Source of the DNA: Lycorma delicatula
Taxonomy: Eukaryota > Arthropoda > Insecta > Hemiptera > Fulgoridae
DNA length: 64,000 nucleotides
Assembly: GCF_047948215.1 (NCBI RefSeq)
Contig: NC_134465.1
Span: forward strand, 44,626,446-44,690,445
Direction of reading: 5' to 3'
Positions 1 through 10,315 of this stretch are shown here, one piece after another. Within the stretch, counting starts at the first letter, position 1, and every line of letters begins with the position of its first letter. The position numbers were made by a program, and so were the translations under genes. The notes below the pieces were generated by a model that was not told where the DNA came from, ran no database searches, and was given only the letters and a program-made list of their open reading frames with translations.

Positions 1-424
1 ATATATATTTCATCTGTCATTCAAATCAGGAATAGCAATATATTTTCTACGATAGTGCGGTATCGGATAAGAATTGCTAGATGCCATTCAGCCGCAAAGA
101 GAAGATGTGAAAATTGTGATGAAGAGAATAAATAGATGCTCTGTTGAATATAACCAATGAACAAAGAGAAATCGAATATTATTTTTTTCCACGAATGTTA
201 TATGTAAAGAAGGAAGAACTGCTTTTAAAATAAAATTAAATCCTCCTGCTGGATTCTTTATAATATTTAAATTTTTAAGGTCCTAAAAAACAGAAAATAA
301 TGTTGGTTACAAAATACGTATAAATAAAAATATTTTGGTATTTTTATTTAAAAAATTTGTTATATCATAACATATATTTGTTATATATTATTAGGTGTAA
401 TATTATTTTTCTTTTTATAAACCA
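1..424. other. AT-rich intergenic DNA, no gene seen
   Basis: There is no coding frame with recognisable family motifs on either strand. The sequence is AT-rich with short homopolymers. Its right edge meets a decayed LINE. Confidence 0.6.
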
Positions 425-1010
425 CGAATTCTTTCAATACGCCGCAGGGAAGCCGACGTTTTCGGAATTCGACGTGTGGTCAATCGGGGTCTTAATTTTA
501 AGACTGTGAGCATCTTATATAAGAGTGTCTGCGAGGCAGTTATGCTATATGCGGCTCCTATTTGTGCGTATAGTCTAAAATTTAAAAGCTATCGGGTTAT
601 TCTGTTACGGGCTCAACGCTTTACATTGATTGCGTCTGAGAGACAACAGCGTTATGTTGCTAAGTCAGGTGAATTGACTTCGGAGAAAATAAAGGAGTTA
701 GATATCAGCACGGTGTCGCCCTGTGGCAGGCCAGATGGGATGAGACAAGAGTGTGGACGTTATATGCATGATTTTTCCATAATGTTGTTGATTTGCGGGA
801 CGCCTGTTGGGCACGCAATTTCTTTCTGGGCATGGCGCTTTTCGTAACAGATATCAGATTTTTCGGCCTGGCTTATTATTGGACAATGTTTATCACGATA
901 TATATGAATGTGTTAGGTATAACTTAATGCGGACGGAGACCATTTGTCGGTTTGATATTATTAGGTCGACACTTGATCTCCGTGTTAATCGAAAAAGCCG
1001 GACCTAATGG
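425..1010 (+). pseudogene. R1/jockey-type LINE reverse transcriptase C-terminal remnant
   Basis: Two overlapping frames together resemble the C-terminal part of an R1-clade non-LTR retrotransposon ORF2. The first frame (from about 430) carries an SILYKSVCEAVMLYAAPI stretch like the YGA.W block after the reverse transcriptase palm. The second frame (807-1007) starts with FLSGHGAFR, the conserved G-H-G-F segment just before the zinc knuckle. A frameshift near 820 separates them, and the knuckle itself is degraded. The open R1-like copy at 29005-29661 has the same two blocks in the same order. The copy is 5'-truncated and non-functional. The clade assignment rests on remembered motif patterns. 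Confidence 0.65.
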
Positions 1011-1545
1011 GTAATCGTAGAAAGTTTTATTACGTATTTTGCGAAAGAAAGGATCGCTGAAGGGGGGGTGATGTTCGGCTTGGACTTTCCTTCTTTGCGT
1101 TTATGTTTGGTTTTATTGTTATGTTGTTTTATGGTTTGCTAAATTGCTGCTGTTTTTGATTATGTTTGGTTATAGATTTTTTGTTTGTTTTTCCTTAGTT
1201 ATATTTTATGATTCGTTGTGTTTCGAACTCATTTATACCTTTCGGGTAATAGAGTTCGGTTCCTTCGTTCTTAGAAAGTCATTCAGTCCTGTTTGAGACT
1301 TAGCTGGATGTGTTTAGTTTGGAGTTTATGTTAAGTAGTACACAGATGAGAATGTCGCTTGCGGCACACGCATCGGCGGAATCCTGGCTGAAGCTTGACT
1401 GACAGATGTCATTGCCGAGGTACTGAAGGTGACCTACGGTAAGGCCCATAAAGCCTAGGTACAGAAGGGAAGGCGTAGTGACTGAAAACGATAAGGAGGG
1501 TGTCTTCCCTTATGAGGGCAGGATTTACCCAAATTTTTTCGTCAA
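1011..1545 (+). other. Probable LINE 3' UTR following the RT remnant
   Basis: This stretch is more GC-rich than its surroundings and follows the R1-like coding remnant on the same strand. It has no open frame. It has G-runs near 1060 and a balanced-composition block at 1340-1530 (around GGTGACCTACGGTAAGGCCC). That is typical of an untranslated LINE tail, but I see no clear poly-A end, so the 3' border is a guess. Confidence 0.4.
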
Positions 1546-1599
1546 GATTAATTTTTACATTTTTGGCCGAATTCGATTAAAAGATGAACGAGGTTCTTA

Positions 1600-1870
1600 A
1601 TTTCTCCTGTATGTATTTTTATTTTCCCAGCTGTAGTTTTAGTGTTACTGCTGCAACTAAGTTACAAAAGGAAAGTATAGAATCGGAAAAATATTGGGTA
1701 CCAAGGTTTTTGCCAAATTTCGACGTTTCAAGAAACCTTAGTTCGTAAAACAAAAAAAAATGCTAACAGAAATTTTCGGAAGATGTATTTACAGGTACTC
1801 CTGTACCTGTACTACGTACGTATGTACATGTGTTAGCCTATATATTGATGGACTGGATCGACAAAAATGT
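1600..1870. repeat. Diverged relative of the tRNA-headed composite repeat (distal end)
   Basis: It carries the string AAAGGAAAGTATAGAATCGG followed by a run like TACGTATGTACATGTGTT and then 'gactggatcgac'. The same order (GGAAAGTAT..ATCGG, then an ACGTATGTACGTGTG run, then ACTGGACCGATTTTGACC) occurs at the distal end of the composite repeat at 2405-3203. Similar diverged ends are at 35490-35690 and 61175-61360. Confidence 0.4.
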
Positions 1871-2404
1871 TTTGAAAGTAGCTAAAAGCATTCTATGTAT
1901 AAAGCAATGGTGGTATTAAAGTTTGGGGAAAATTACAAAAATGGGAGACATAGTTTACGATAATTTGAATGTTTGACTTTTAGTATAGTGGTTTTAGAAA
2001 ACTGAGCTTTGATAAGATGAATTGGTAATATATCGATTATTTTGGAACATTAGTTTTTAAGATTGAAAATCGTACAGTATGTTATATTATTGTAGACAAC
2101 AAGGGGACTTTTCTTAAGAAAAAAGGAGACCCCAATAAGGAAAAGGGGACTCGAATTAAGGATTTTAAAAAGTGTTGATTTTCTTAAGTTCTAATACTTT
2201 ATTATTTTTCAAGTCATTACTGTTAACAAAAATGTTATATGAGGAGATGTCGAGCAAATTTGACCCAAATGCTTAAATATATAAATATACTTAAATACCA
2301 AAATAAAAAGTAATAAAGTATATAAATATACACCAAATGTATATTTTTAATAAAGCATAATTATTAAGGTGAAAACGTCATTTGATCAGAGGGATAAAAT
2401 CAAA
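1871..2404. other. AT-rich gap, nothing recognised
   Basis: No coding or RNA signal is seen. Purine-rich AAGGGGACT-type strings recur at 2100-2160 without forming a clear tandem array. Confidence 0.5.
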
Positions 2405-3203
2405 ACCAAATTTTTCCTTCCCGTCTAGCGCTATAACTGTAGAAGGGAAAGTATTGTAATCGGAATATGAGAATTTCACCAGATCTTGTTGTTTTAACAC
2501 CTAAGTAAACCAAAAAACCGGATGCAAATTTTCCGGATGTTAATAAACGTATGTACGTGTGTGTCCCCTGTTTCCTTTATATTACCTTATATTTCCAGAA
2601 CTACTGGACCGATTTTGACCGAACTTGATCAGATTACTTCTAAATATATGGGGCATTGATGCCATTAAATGTTCAATTTAAAAGGTCAAGGATGTAAAGC
2701 TGTAGAGCAAGGTCACCCTCAGTATCTCGAAGATTCGCCTGATTAAGGTTATGTTTTTCTTAGGCACATTTGTTAACGATTAAAGAATAACAATATTTAA
2801 AAAAATAATTTTTTTTTGCAAAATCGCACTCCAAATAATATTGCTGTAATCGTCTGCTATGTTGTGACGTCACAGGTGAATGGTAGAATTAAATAAATAA
2901 ATAACATTTAAAATGTAAAAAAGTATTCGGTCTGGTCGAGTCTCAAACTCGATCACCCGGTCTACTCGGTATCTAGTGCGTTAGGCACCGTGGTTACACC
3001 AGTTTGCCGACCGTACAAGCGAAATTTGTTATAAGAAAGTTGCGAAATTACCTTATTTTAGTTAGTGCTGACCGTCCCCGTTTGTACCACCACACTCGCG
3101 CGAATTAAATACGGTATGTGCGCGCGCTTTAGTTAGAATTCTTGAATTAAATAAACGAAAAAATATTGTACTTAAATAAAATGCTAAATATTTTTAATTA
3201 AGT
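2405..3203 (-). repeat. tRNA-headed composite repeat, copy 1 (reverse orientation)
   Basis: This is a roughly 800-bp dispersed repeat also found at 7105-8190, 22130-22877, 40085-40450 (partial) and 44465-45235. Read on the minus strand its order is: an AT-rich lead with GCGCGCGC, a tRNA-like block with an RNA polymerase III B-box-like TTCGAGACC core (here 2935-3010), a TGTGACGTCACA palindrome (near 2870), and a long tail with CCAGAACTACTGGACCGATT and GGGAAAGTATT. The tRNA-like head suggests a SINE or SINE-derived composite. No protein is encoded. The ends are defined only by where similarity between copies stops. Confidence 0.7.
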
Positions 3204-3277
3204 TGAATGTGTAAGCCATGTATGAGAAACAACCCACAGTTGTAAGACTTTCAGATTTTTTTTATTTTATTAATATA

Positions 3278-4599
3278 CAGAGTTATCATAAAAGAATGGT
3301 GCTGTTTCAGTAATTCATAGGAAGATTGTAGGGAAATTTCTAGATGTTATATTGGTATCCCTGAAAGCCTCCAACCCAAAAGTTTGTTTATCAGCAGTTG
3401 TAACCACAACGTCAGTTCTTGTATTGTTGTTGCGGTGAGTTTAGCGAGTTACTATGTTCTCGGATAAAGACAAAGCAAAGTGTGTTTTATTGATGGCCAA
3501 ATTAAAATCCGTAATTTTAGTTCAACGTGCGTTTCGACGTGAATTCGGAAGAGATCCACCGCACAAAAATAACATAACACGTTGGTTCAAACATGTTCAA
3601 AGAAACCGGATCGGTTAAGAAACAAAAATCAACCGCCAGACCAAGTGTACCAGACGAAACGGTTGAACTAATTAGACGATCGGCAATTAGAAGTCTTGGG
3701 AAGTCCATCCCCCGTCAAAGCGTCGAATTAGGCATTCCAAAATCAACAGTTCACAAAGTTTTACATAAAAAACTGAAATTACACGCTTATAAAATCCAGA
3801 TACTGCAGGAAATGAAACCCGATGTTGGTGTAAAACGTTACAATTTCGCTGTTGAAATGTTGGACAAAATAAGTGAAAACGAATCATTTTTAGGTGATAT
3901 AATTTTTACAGACGAAGCTACATTCCATGTGAATGGATGTGTTAACAGACACAATTCTCGAATACGGGGCTCTGAAAACCCACACGCAATTATTGAGAAA
4001 CAACGCGAATCGCCTAAAGTTAATGTTTGGTGTGGTGCGATGAAAAATCGTGTAGTAGGGCCTTTCTTCTTTGCTGAAAAAAACAATTAATGGAGTTGCG
4101 TATCTTGACATGTTAACCGATTATTGCTTTCCTCAGCCGGATGAAATCGAAAACATTCATCGACTTCATTTCCAACAAGATAGTGCTCCCCCGCACTTCA
4201 ATGCATCGGTCACGGACGCTTTGAACGAAAAATTTGGAGATCGATGGATAGGCCACAAGGACCCGTACTTTGGCCTCCAAGGAGTCCAGACCTGATTTTT
4301 TCTTGTGGGGGTACATCAAAACCGTTGTTTATACACAAAAAATTCGCGACCTAAACCGCTTAAAAAACAGGATTAATGAAGCAATGACAACCATTATAGA
4401 AGAAATGTTAACTAATGTTTGGAGAGAAGTTGAGTATCGTTTGGACATTTGTCGAGCGACTAAGGGCGCACATATTGAAATTTATTAATTATGTAAAAAA
4501 ATGTTTGACGACAAATTTGAAAAATAAAAAACATTAACTGTAATTCTGTTTTAATTTAAACCATGTTCAAAACCGCACCATTTTTTTATGATAACCCTG
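3278..4599 (+). mobile_element. Complete mariner/Tc1-superfamily element with terminal inverted repeats
   Basis: The left end CAGAGTTATCATAAAAGAAT (from 3278) is the inverted complement, with few mismatches, of the right end finishing ATGATAACCCTG at 4599. Both ends are flanked by the TA dinucleotide expected as the target-site duplication of this superfamily. The 1322-bp length fits a full-length element. The single transposase gene inside is frameshifted, so the copy is dead, although its ends could in principle be recognised by an active relative. Confidence 0.85.
3454..4488 (+). pseudogene. Mariner-like transposase, frameshifted
   Basis: The ATG at 3454 opens an N-terminal helix-turn-helix region that shifts frame near 3592. 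The frame 3593-4090 then carries the second DNA-binding helix (GIPKSTVHKVL) and the first catalytic block IIFTDEATFH. A further shift near 4085 leads to the FQQDSAPPHF block with the second Asp, and another near 4270 leads to PPRSPDL and FFLWGYIK around the third Asp. All three catalytic Asp codons can still be seen, but in different frames. The family cuts and pastes DNA at TA sites in the nucleus. This is the least decayed transposase of the window in terms of active-site residues. Confidence 0.85.
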
Positions 4600-4601
4600 T
4601 A

Positions 4602-5921
4602 TTATACAAATCAATTTTTATTTTATACACAGCAGAAATTATTTATCAACAGTCTTTTAGTTTAATAACTAAAATAAAATGTTAATTTTGAAGAATTTTT
4701 TAAAATCGTGGCAACATAACTTAACATCATGACCTCCCTCATTAAAATCGTTTTTAGTTGATTTATATTAGTATATTTTTTAAAAGAAAAAATAATAATT
4801 GCAAACAAATTAAATGAAGAGTAATCATAGTTAAGTAGAAAGTGTTGTTATGAGGGATCTACTTTTTATATAAAGAGAATGTACATAATTAAATTGCTAA
4901 AAGGAAAGGATTTATTAGATCTTGTATTTTTCGTATTGAAAGTAAACTACTGTTTACTCGGGCGTAATTGGTATATTTAGTATGATATTCATTTATAAAA
5001 ACTACTTAAGTCAAAAATAACTTATATGAATTTTGCATGTTCATATGTAAAGGGGGGAGAGAGTGAGTATATAAGACGGGTAAGGTCGGACGGTTGACTG
5101 GATATAAATATGAACAAGCTTCTATAGTATAACGGAATTTGGAATTCCAAGCATCCAGGCATGTACCGAGTGTAAATTGTATAGAGTTTCAAGCTACAAG
5201 GCGAATCTTATTGGAACCAGTCGTACTCTTCCATTATTTATACAGTTCGATGCTTCCGTCTGTCGTCGAACTAAACTCGACTGCTAAACGTAAAATGCAA
5301 TCTCTATTATAATATTATTCCTAAAGCAACAACTATACCTAATTCTTCTCCCTTGACTGCATTTTCTATTTCTTCATTATAATTATTACTAATACTATTA
5401 TTCTTGTCTCATCGCAAATAAAATTTCTTTTAACCATCGACTGGAAAAATACTTCGTTTCATTATAATTATTTAACAAAACAACATTTCTTTAGTCATTT
5501 AGATATATGCAGGGTCATTACTGACAATACGGAAATAATAAATTTTACTCTAATTTAAAGCTAAACATCACATCAGCAGTTTTATATATGTTTAAGAATT
5601 AATTATTATTTAAACTGTAAAAGAAGGAAGAAGGAAGATTAGAAAAACGATTAGAAGGAAGAATAAAGAACAGTTTATGGACGATCTGCGCTGTGCTCCC
5701 CCCCCCCCCCACAAAACCAGACAAGCCGCTCTTCAGTAACACAAACTCAAAGTCGTATCGGCGAGCTGGCCGTGTAAGTTATAAAATAATACCACATTTA
5801 CGTCTCTGAGACTAATAGTTAAGGAGTTATTAAAGCAGGATATAGACCTTTCCGTTAAAATCGAAAAGACCTTTTCCTTACGCTACAAATTTTTATTCCG
5901 GTACCCGTATGTTTCGGTGTG
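4602..5921. other. AT-rich gap with a possible promoter-like stretch
   Basis: No coding frame is recognised. A TATA-like and polyadenylation-like pair at 5068-5422 is listed separately. A 14-base C-run interrupts the sequence near 5699. Confidence 0.5.
5068..5422 (+). promoter_or_regulatory. Weak candidate solo-LTR or promoter segment
   Basis: TATATAAG at 5068-5075 is followed about 340 bp downstream by AATAAA at 5417-5422, with a less AT-rich stretch between. This spacing is what a retroviral-type LTR would show (U3-R-U5). I could not find matching TG...CA ends with a short target duplication, so it could equally be chance in AT-rich DNA. Confidence 0.18.
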
Positions 5922-5975
5922 ATTTTCGATTAAAAGGAAGATTAAAGAAAAACAAACCATCATACTTGGCATTAC
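5922..5975 (+). pseudogene. Micro-fragment of RTE-like reverse transcriptase
   Basis: About 50 bp encode GRLKKNKPSYLAL, nearly identical to the LIVEGRLKKNKPIYLAF segment of the RTE-like copy at 62775-63820 (just before its motif A). The similarity stops on both sides, so this is a tiny relic and not a gene. Confidence 0.6.
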
Positions 5976-6084
5976 TTAGCACCGGTGAAATTTACTTCCA
6001 CTTTCCGGCGTGCCAAAAGGAATTTTTTTTTGAGATGACTCATCGACTGCTTTGGTTATTTTGCCCTATGAGAATAAAAATTTG

Positions 6085-6182
6085 TAGCGGATGAAAAATA
6101 CCATGTTTGACCGGAATTCAACCAAGGGACCTCCAGATGAAAGACTGAGACGCTACCACTCCGCCACGGAGATCGGCAAAAA
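6085..6182 (-). mobile_element. tRNA-derived SINE, family B
   Basis: On the minus strand it begins GCCGATCTCCGTGGCGGAGT, followed by a GGTAGCGTCT A-box region and a degenerate B box (TTGGTTGAATTCCGG). The layout matches a tRNA with its discriminator end replaced by a short tail ending near GAAAAATACC. Related copies lie at 27745-27880, 30605-30742, 44105-44250, 45305-45475 and 60905-60990. RNA polymerase III transcription is inferred from the boxes. Confidence 0.65.
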
Positions 6183-7104
6183 TTATCAAGGTCAGACGAA
6201 TAAAATTTGTTAAATTTCTAAAATTTTCCATGTATCTATCAGTACTGTCTGTATTCCATTTTCCATAATAAGCTGAATTACCGCAAAATATGTTCGAGGT
6301 GGGTTCTGAGACGATCGTCTCAAAACTACAAATACATCTGAATTCGCTGTTGTATGGAGAAGTTACACGACGGATATTAGTAAAAAAATATGCTATTTAA
6401 ATCCATAATAATGATAAGTCAAGAAATTCTGATTTATAATTTTGAATCAGAAACAAATCCTCGGAGTACGGAATGAAAACATCAGAGTTTGCCCACCAGG
6501 ATAAAGTTCAAAATCTACACCTCAACAAGTAAAGTTATGCTAACGGTGTTTTGCAATTATAAATGCCTAATTTATTGCGATTATTTCAAAGAAAAATGCG
6601 CAATCAATAGCAAGAACTATTGTAACACGCTAGAAAAAAAATTGAAACCCACAATAAGGAGGTTACCCACAATAAGGTGCGGTACAAGAATGGTTCAGAC
6701 AACGAGGTGTGTAATTTTTTACTACTGGAGTAAGAAAGATGGGACGACAAGGACCTAAATATAGAAGGGATTATGTTTAAAATTCGCCCTAATTTAATTA
6801 TCACCAAATAAATTATTGTTTTCTTTAATTATTATTGACTGACCCTCAAATGAATCAATATGTCGCTGTTTTATACCTCAGTACTTCGATATATAAATGT
6901 ACACACCGTTCTATGGATCACCCAACGTTCTATAGATAAATCAGAAACGTATGGTGGATTTGAAATATGCTTGATAATAAAACGTATTTTCCTACTTAAC
7001 ACTGGTTTTAATTGAAATCGTTCAAATACCTTAAAAAAAGCTGGCAAAACAGTTGTCGTTCTGGTAAAGTCCTACAACTGAAGATTGTTTCTGATGCACG
7101 GCTT
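6183..7104. other. AT-rich gap
   Basis: No gene is recognised. A short direct repeat ACCCACAATAAGG occurs twice at 6645-6680. A frame of about 89 codons covers 6489-6758, but its low-complexity basic content matches no family I know. Confidence 0.5.
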
Positions 7105-8190
7105 ATACACAATATTTAATTGTCATTTTATTGAAATACATTATTTTTCGTTTATTTAATTCGATGATACTAAAGCGCGCGCGCGCATACCGCATTTAAT
7201 TCGCACGGGTGTGGCGGTACTAGCGGCGACGGTAGGCACTAACACTAATGTAATTTCACAAGAACAAACTTTGGTTGTTCGGTCGACAGGCTGATGTAGG
7301 CACGAGGCCACATCAGCCTGTCATTTATCGGAATGAATAGTTGCGAGAAACCTAATGTTTTTGCGTTAGTATAGTGGACGGTTAGTTAGGTTGGATGGTT
7401 AGTGGGTGACGGGTGGGTGGTTAGTAGGCGCTGGGTGGTTAGACAGTGGGCGAGTTTTGGATGGATTTTGTAGATCCCCAAACTATTCTAACTGCACTTA
7501 TCTCTTCATCATCATTTGTTGCAGGCACGTTGACAGGATTTCTGGGCACAGGAATCTCCATTTAAAATCAGTTATTCAGTTATATTTTTCTCGAGTAGCA
7601 GCATGTCAGATAGACTTTCTTCATTTAAAATCCATCTTCAATTCAACATCTTCGGGATCCGAAGATGAGAAACAGGCTACATTAGCCTGTTTTCAGATGG
7701 TACCGAGTCGATCGGGCGATCAAGTTCGAGACCCGGCCAGAGCGAGTAACTTTTTTACACTTTAAATATTATTCATTTATTTAATTCTACCGCTCACCAC
7801 AACATAGTAGACGACTGAAACAACATTTTTTCGGATGGAGGTGCGATTTAACAAAAAACTTTTGTTTGCAATATTATTTTTTTTAATCGTTAACAAATGC
7901 GCTAAGAAGATATGATCTTAATTATGCGAAGACCATACATAGAAGTAATCTGACCAAGTTTGATCAAAACTGTCTAGTAGTTCTGGAGATATAAGGTAAT
8001 TTAGAAGCCTACACCGAACACACACTTGTACATATGAACATTAACATTCGGAAAAATTCCATCCAGTTTTTTGGGTTCGTAATGTGTTAAAACATCAAGA
8101 TCCGTTGAAAATCACATACACCCAAACTGGATCTATTATAATACTTTCCCTTCTAGAGATACAGCTCTGCTTTAACGCTACCTAGACAGG
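7105..8190 (+). repeat. tRNA-headed composite repeat, copy 2, split by an insertion
   Basis: This is the same family as 2405-3203 but in the forward orientation: GCGCGCGCGC at 7176, a tRNA-like head starting near 7281 and resuming at 7691 (TACCGAGTCGATCGGGCGAT then TTCGAGACC), then the tail to GGAAAGTA near 8193. The TGTGACGTCACA palindrome of the other copies is degenerate here. The tRNA-like head is cut in two by the 7323-7678 module, flanked by a 13-bp direct repeat (ACATCAGCCTGTC at 7310 and ACATTAGCCTGTT at 7679), which looks like a target-site duplication. Confidence 0.7.
7323..7678 (+). repeat. Dispersed 350-bp module with a splice-acceptor-like site
   Basis: It is about 90% identical by eye to the reverse complement of 9960-10315. 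It starts ATTTATCGGAATGAATAG, has a G-rich part at 7390-7450, and then a pyrimidine-rich tract (7487-7520) ending TTTGTTGCAG before GCACGTTGACAGG. That looks like an intron 3' end joined to an exon. It sits inside a composite repeat with a 13-bp flanking duplication, so it moved as a unit. I do not know its source. Confidence 0.55.
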
Positions 8191-8546
8191 AAAGTAAAAA
8201 TATCCACTAAATTTAAAGCACGTATACATCATTATTTTTCCATTTCGTAAATGAACTTTTTTGTAAATTTTCGCTAAAATACATGGGTGCAACCAATGTT
8301 TTTTTTTTTTAACTAGAACGATTACTTTAACACTGTTAAGTACGATTCATTAATAAAATCGATAATCCTTTGTCCAGTTATTTCCAGTTTTGGTTAACGC
8401 TATTTAATCTTTGTCATCTTTTCATTTACGGCTCGTAAATGAAACCTTTAAAAACTGGATAAATGAATCCTTGAAGCAATTTCGTACACATAGAAGATTT
8501 GTTCCAAAAATAAACGGTTCCCAGTTAATGCACGAGTACTCAAATT

Positions 8547-8590
<44 letters not shown>

Positions 8591-9485
8591 TTAATTATGA
8601 CGTTTCCAATAAAACCATTAATGGATTAAATTTTAGATAAAAACAATTTGAAAAATATTTTTCAATAATTTTTTTTCTTAAAAGGGAGTATGCTAATCTC
8701 GGGTATTCAACTTAACTAGATAATTTTAAAGTGGATTCTGAGGTGGGTAGAGAAGGTAATAATAAAAATAATTGGTAAACTAGTAAAAATAAGACCAAAT
8801 TTACGTACACGTGTTTCAAGGGAACGATCAAATTACTCGATAATATTTTTTACAACCTCATAATAAAGGATTCTCATAACTATTAAAAGATAAACCTTTT
8901 TTTATCATACCTTTTTACGTTATACTCGATACCTCCACTACTTTTATTTATTTAACTTAAAAGAACACACTATAGCAGTGAGAAAGAATCTTTAAAGGAT
9001 TAAGAATTTATTTCTGAAAAGATATCCGGTTTTAATGAAAGAACCGCTTTACCCTTAGGCTCACCTTTAATGAACTTAACTGGATAACGAATATACAATG
9101 CATGAACACACACGAATATATTATACCTATACACATGCACACGCATACACACAAATACAAATACAGGTCTACCTGTTATATTCATCAACTATACATATAG
9201 ACATAATTTTTTTTTTTTAATACAAAAAAACGTTTCTTTCTTCTTTAAAATATTCTTTTTCCCTCATTACGACAAGATTTTTATTTTTTTTAATCATTTC
9301 AATTTTTTTAGTATCATGTTACTCTTTTGTATATAATTTTTATTTTTACTGTAATAAATATTTTCACTAATATAATATATAGCAATTCGTATAATAAATA
9401 TTACTGCATATTATTTTTAATAAATAAAAAATTTCCGGATATTTTAAATTCGAAAATATCGTATTTATAAATAATTTTTATTTAA
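8191..9485. other. AT-rich gap with a (TA)n run
   Basis: A (TA)n microsatellite lies at 8556-8586. No coding frame with family motifs is seen. The frame on the minus strand at 9000-9188 is a low-complexity chance frame. Confidence 0.5.
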
Positions 9486-9820
9486 CTCTTTAAACCCCAT
9501 ATTTTTTCCTATAGCCCGGAAAAATTCTCTTTTCGTCATCTTATTAATATGATGATAAGCTATGAATCTTTTGGTTAAACGTGTGTAATACAATGTTCTG
9601 ACGTGCTACAAAACGTTCATATAAAAAGAGTACCGTTCATTTGGTACCGGTTCTCTTTGTACTCGGTTATGTAGAGTTGTTCATCCTCTGGTTACAAAAT
9701 TAAACACTGGGAGCAGCACTACAGGCTACTTTCCAAACGCATTACTTTTAAGGTTATGTACGTTTGTTAGATATCTCTCTTATAGTTTATATCGTGCTTG
9801 TTATTGTGATTTAAAATTAA

Positions 9821-10012
9821 TTCTGGAAAATTCGACGTAGTTTATCGGAAAGTAGCGACAATGAATTAAGTATTTTTGATATTAATATCGATCCAAATTT
9901 TAATATAGCAGGGCACAAAGCATCTTCTGAGTCGAGTGATTATGAAGACGTGATTTTAAATGAAGGACGTGCCACGGATCCCGAAGATGTTGAAATTGAA
10001 GATGGATTTTAA
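9821..10012 (+). CDS. Short acidic open frame, possibly a transposase N-terminal exon
   Basis: It is open from 9821 to a TAA at 10010-10012, with no ATG needed if it is an internal exon. The protein is rich in Ser, Glu and Asp (SLSESSDNELSIFDI, then SSESSDYEDV and DPEDVEIEDGF). Acidic, serine-rich leaders of this kind are usual before the catalytic core of piggyBac-type transposases. A TTAA followed by CTCTTTAAACCCC at about 9481-9500 could be such an element's end. No catalytic core follows, because the dispersed module 9960-10315 overlaps and continues. The identification is a guess from composition and could be wrong. Confidence 0.3.
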   Translation, partial: FWKIRRSLSESSDNELSIFDINIDPNFNIAGHKASSESSDYEDVILNEGRATDPEDVEIEDGF

Positions 10013-10315
10013 ATGAAAAAAGTCTATCTGACATGCTGCTACTTGAGAAAAATGTAACTGAATAACTGATTTTAAATGGAGATTCCTGTGGCCAGAAATC
10101 CTGTCAACGTGCCTGCAACAAATGATGATGAAGAGATAAGTGCAGTTAGAATAGTTTGGGGATTTATAAAATCCATCCAAAAATCGCCCACTGTCTAACC
10201 ACCCAGCGCCTACTAATCACCCACAAACCATCCACCTTTTGCTCACTAACCTTCCACTATCCACACGCAAAAACATTAGGTTTCTCGCAACTATTCATTC
10301 CGATAAATGAAACGA
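9960..10315 (-). repeat. Dispersed 350-bp module, inverted copy
   Basis: This is the reverse complement of the module at 7323-7678, including the TTTGTTGCAG acceptor-like site (read on the minus strand near 10110) and the terminal ATTTATCGGAATGAATAG. Here it continues directly into the acidic open frame region, so this copy may be closer to the parent element. The two copies form an inverted pair separated by about 2.3 kb. Confidence 0.55.

Noticed and set aside
3687..4111. Minus-strand frames opposite the transposase at 3454-4488
   Set aside because: They are antisense shadows; the catalytic and helix-turn-helix motifs are on the plus strand.
5068..5422. Complete solo LTR
   Set aside because: Only the TATA and AATAAA pair is present; no TG..CA ends with a matching short duplication were found, so only a weak candidate was listed.
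7404..7435. G-quadruplex or degenerate insect telomere (TTAGG) motif
   Set aside because: Four GGG runs exist but one loop is 15 bases, and the inverted copy at 9960-10315 does not keep them. TTAGG is not tandem.
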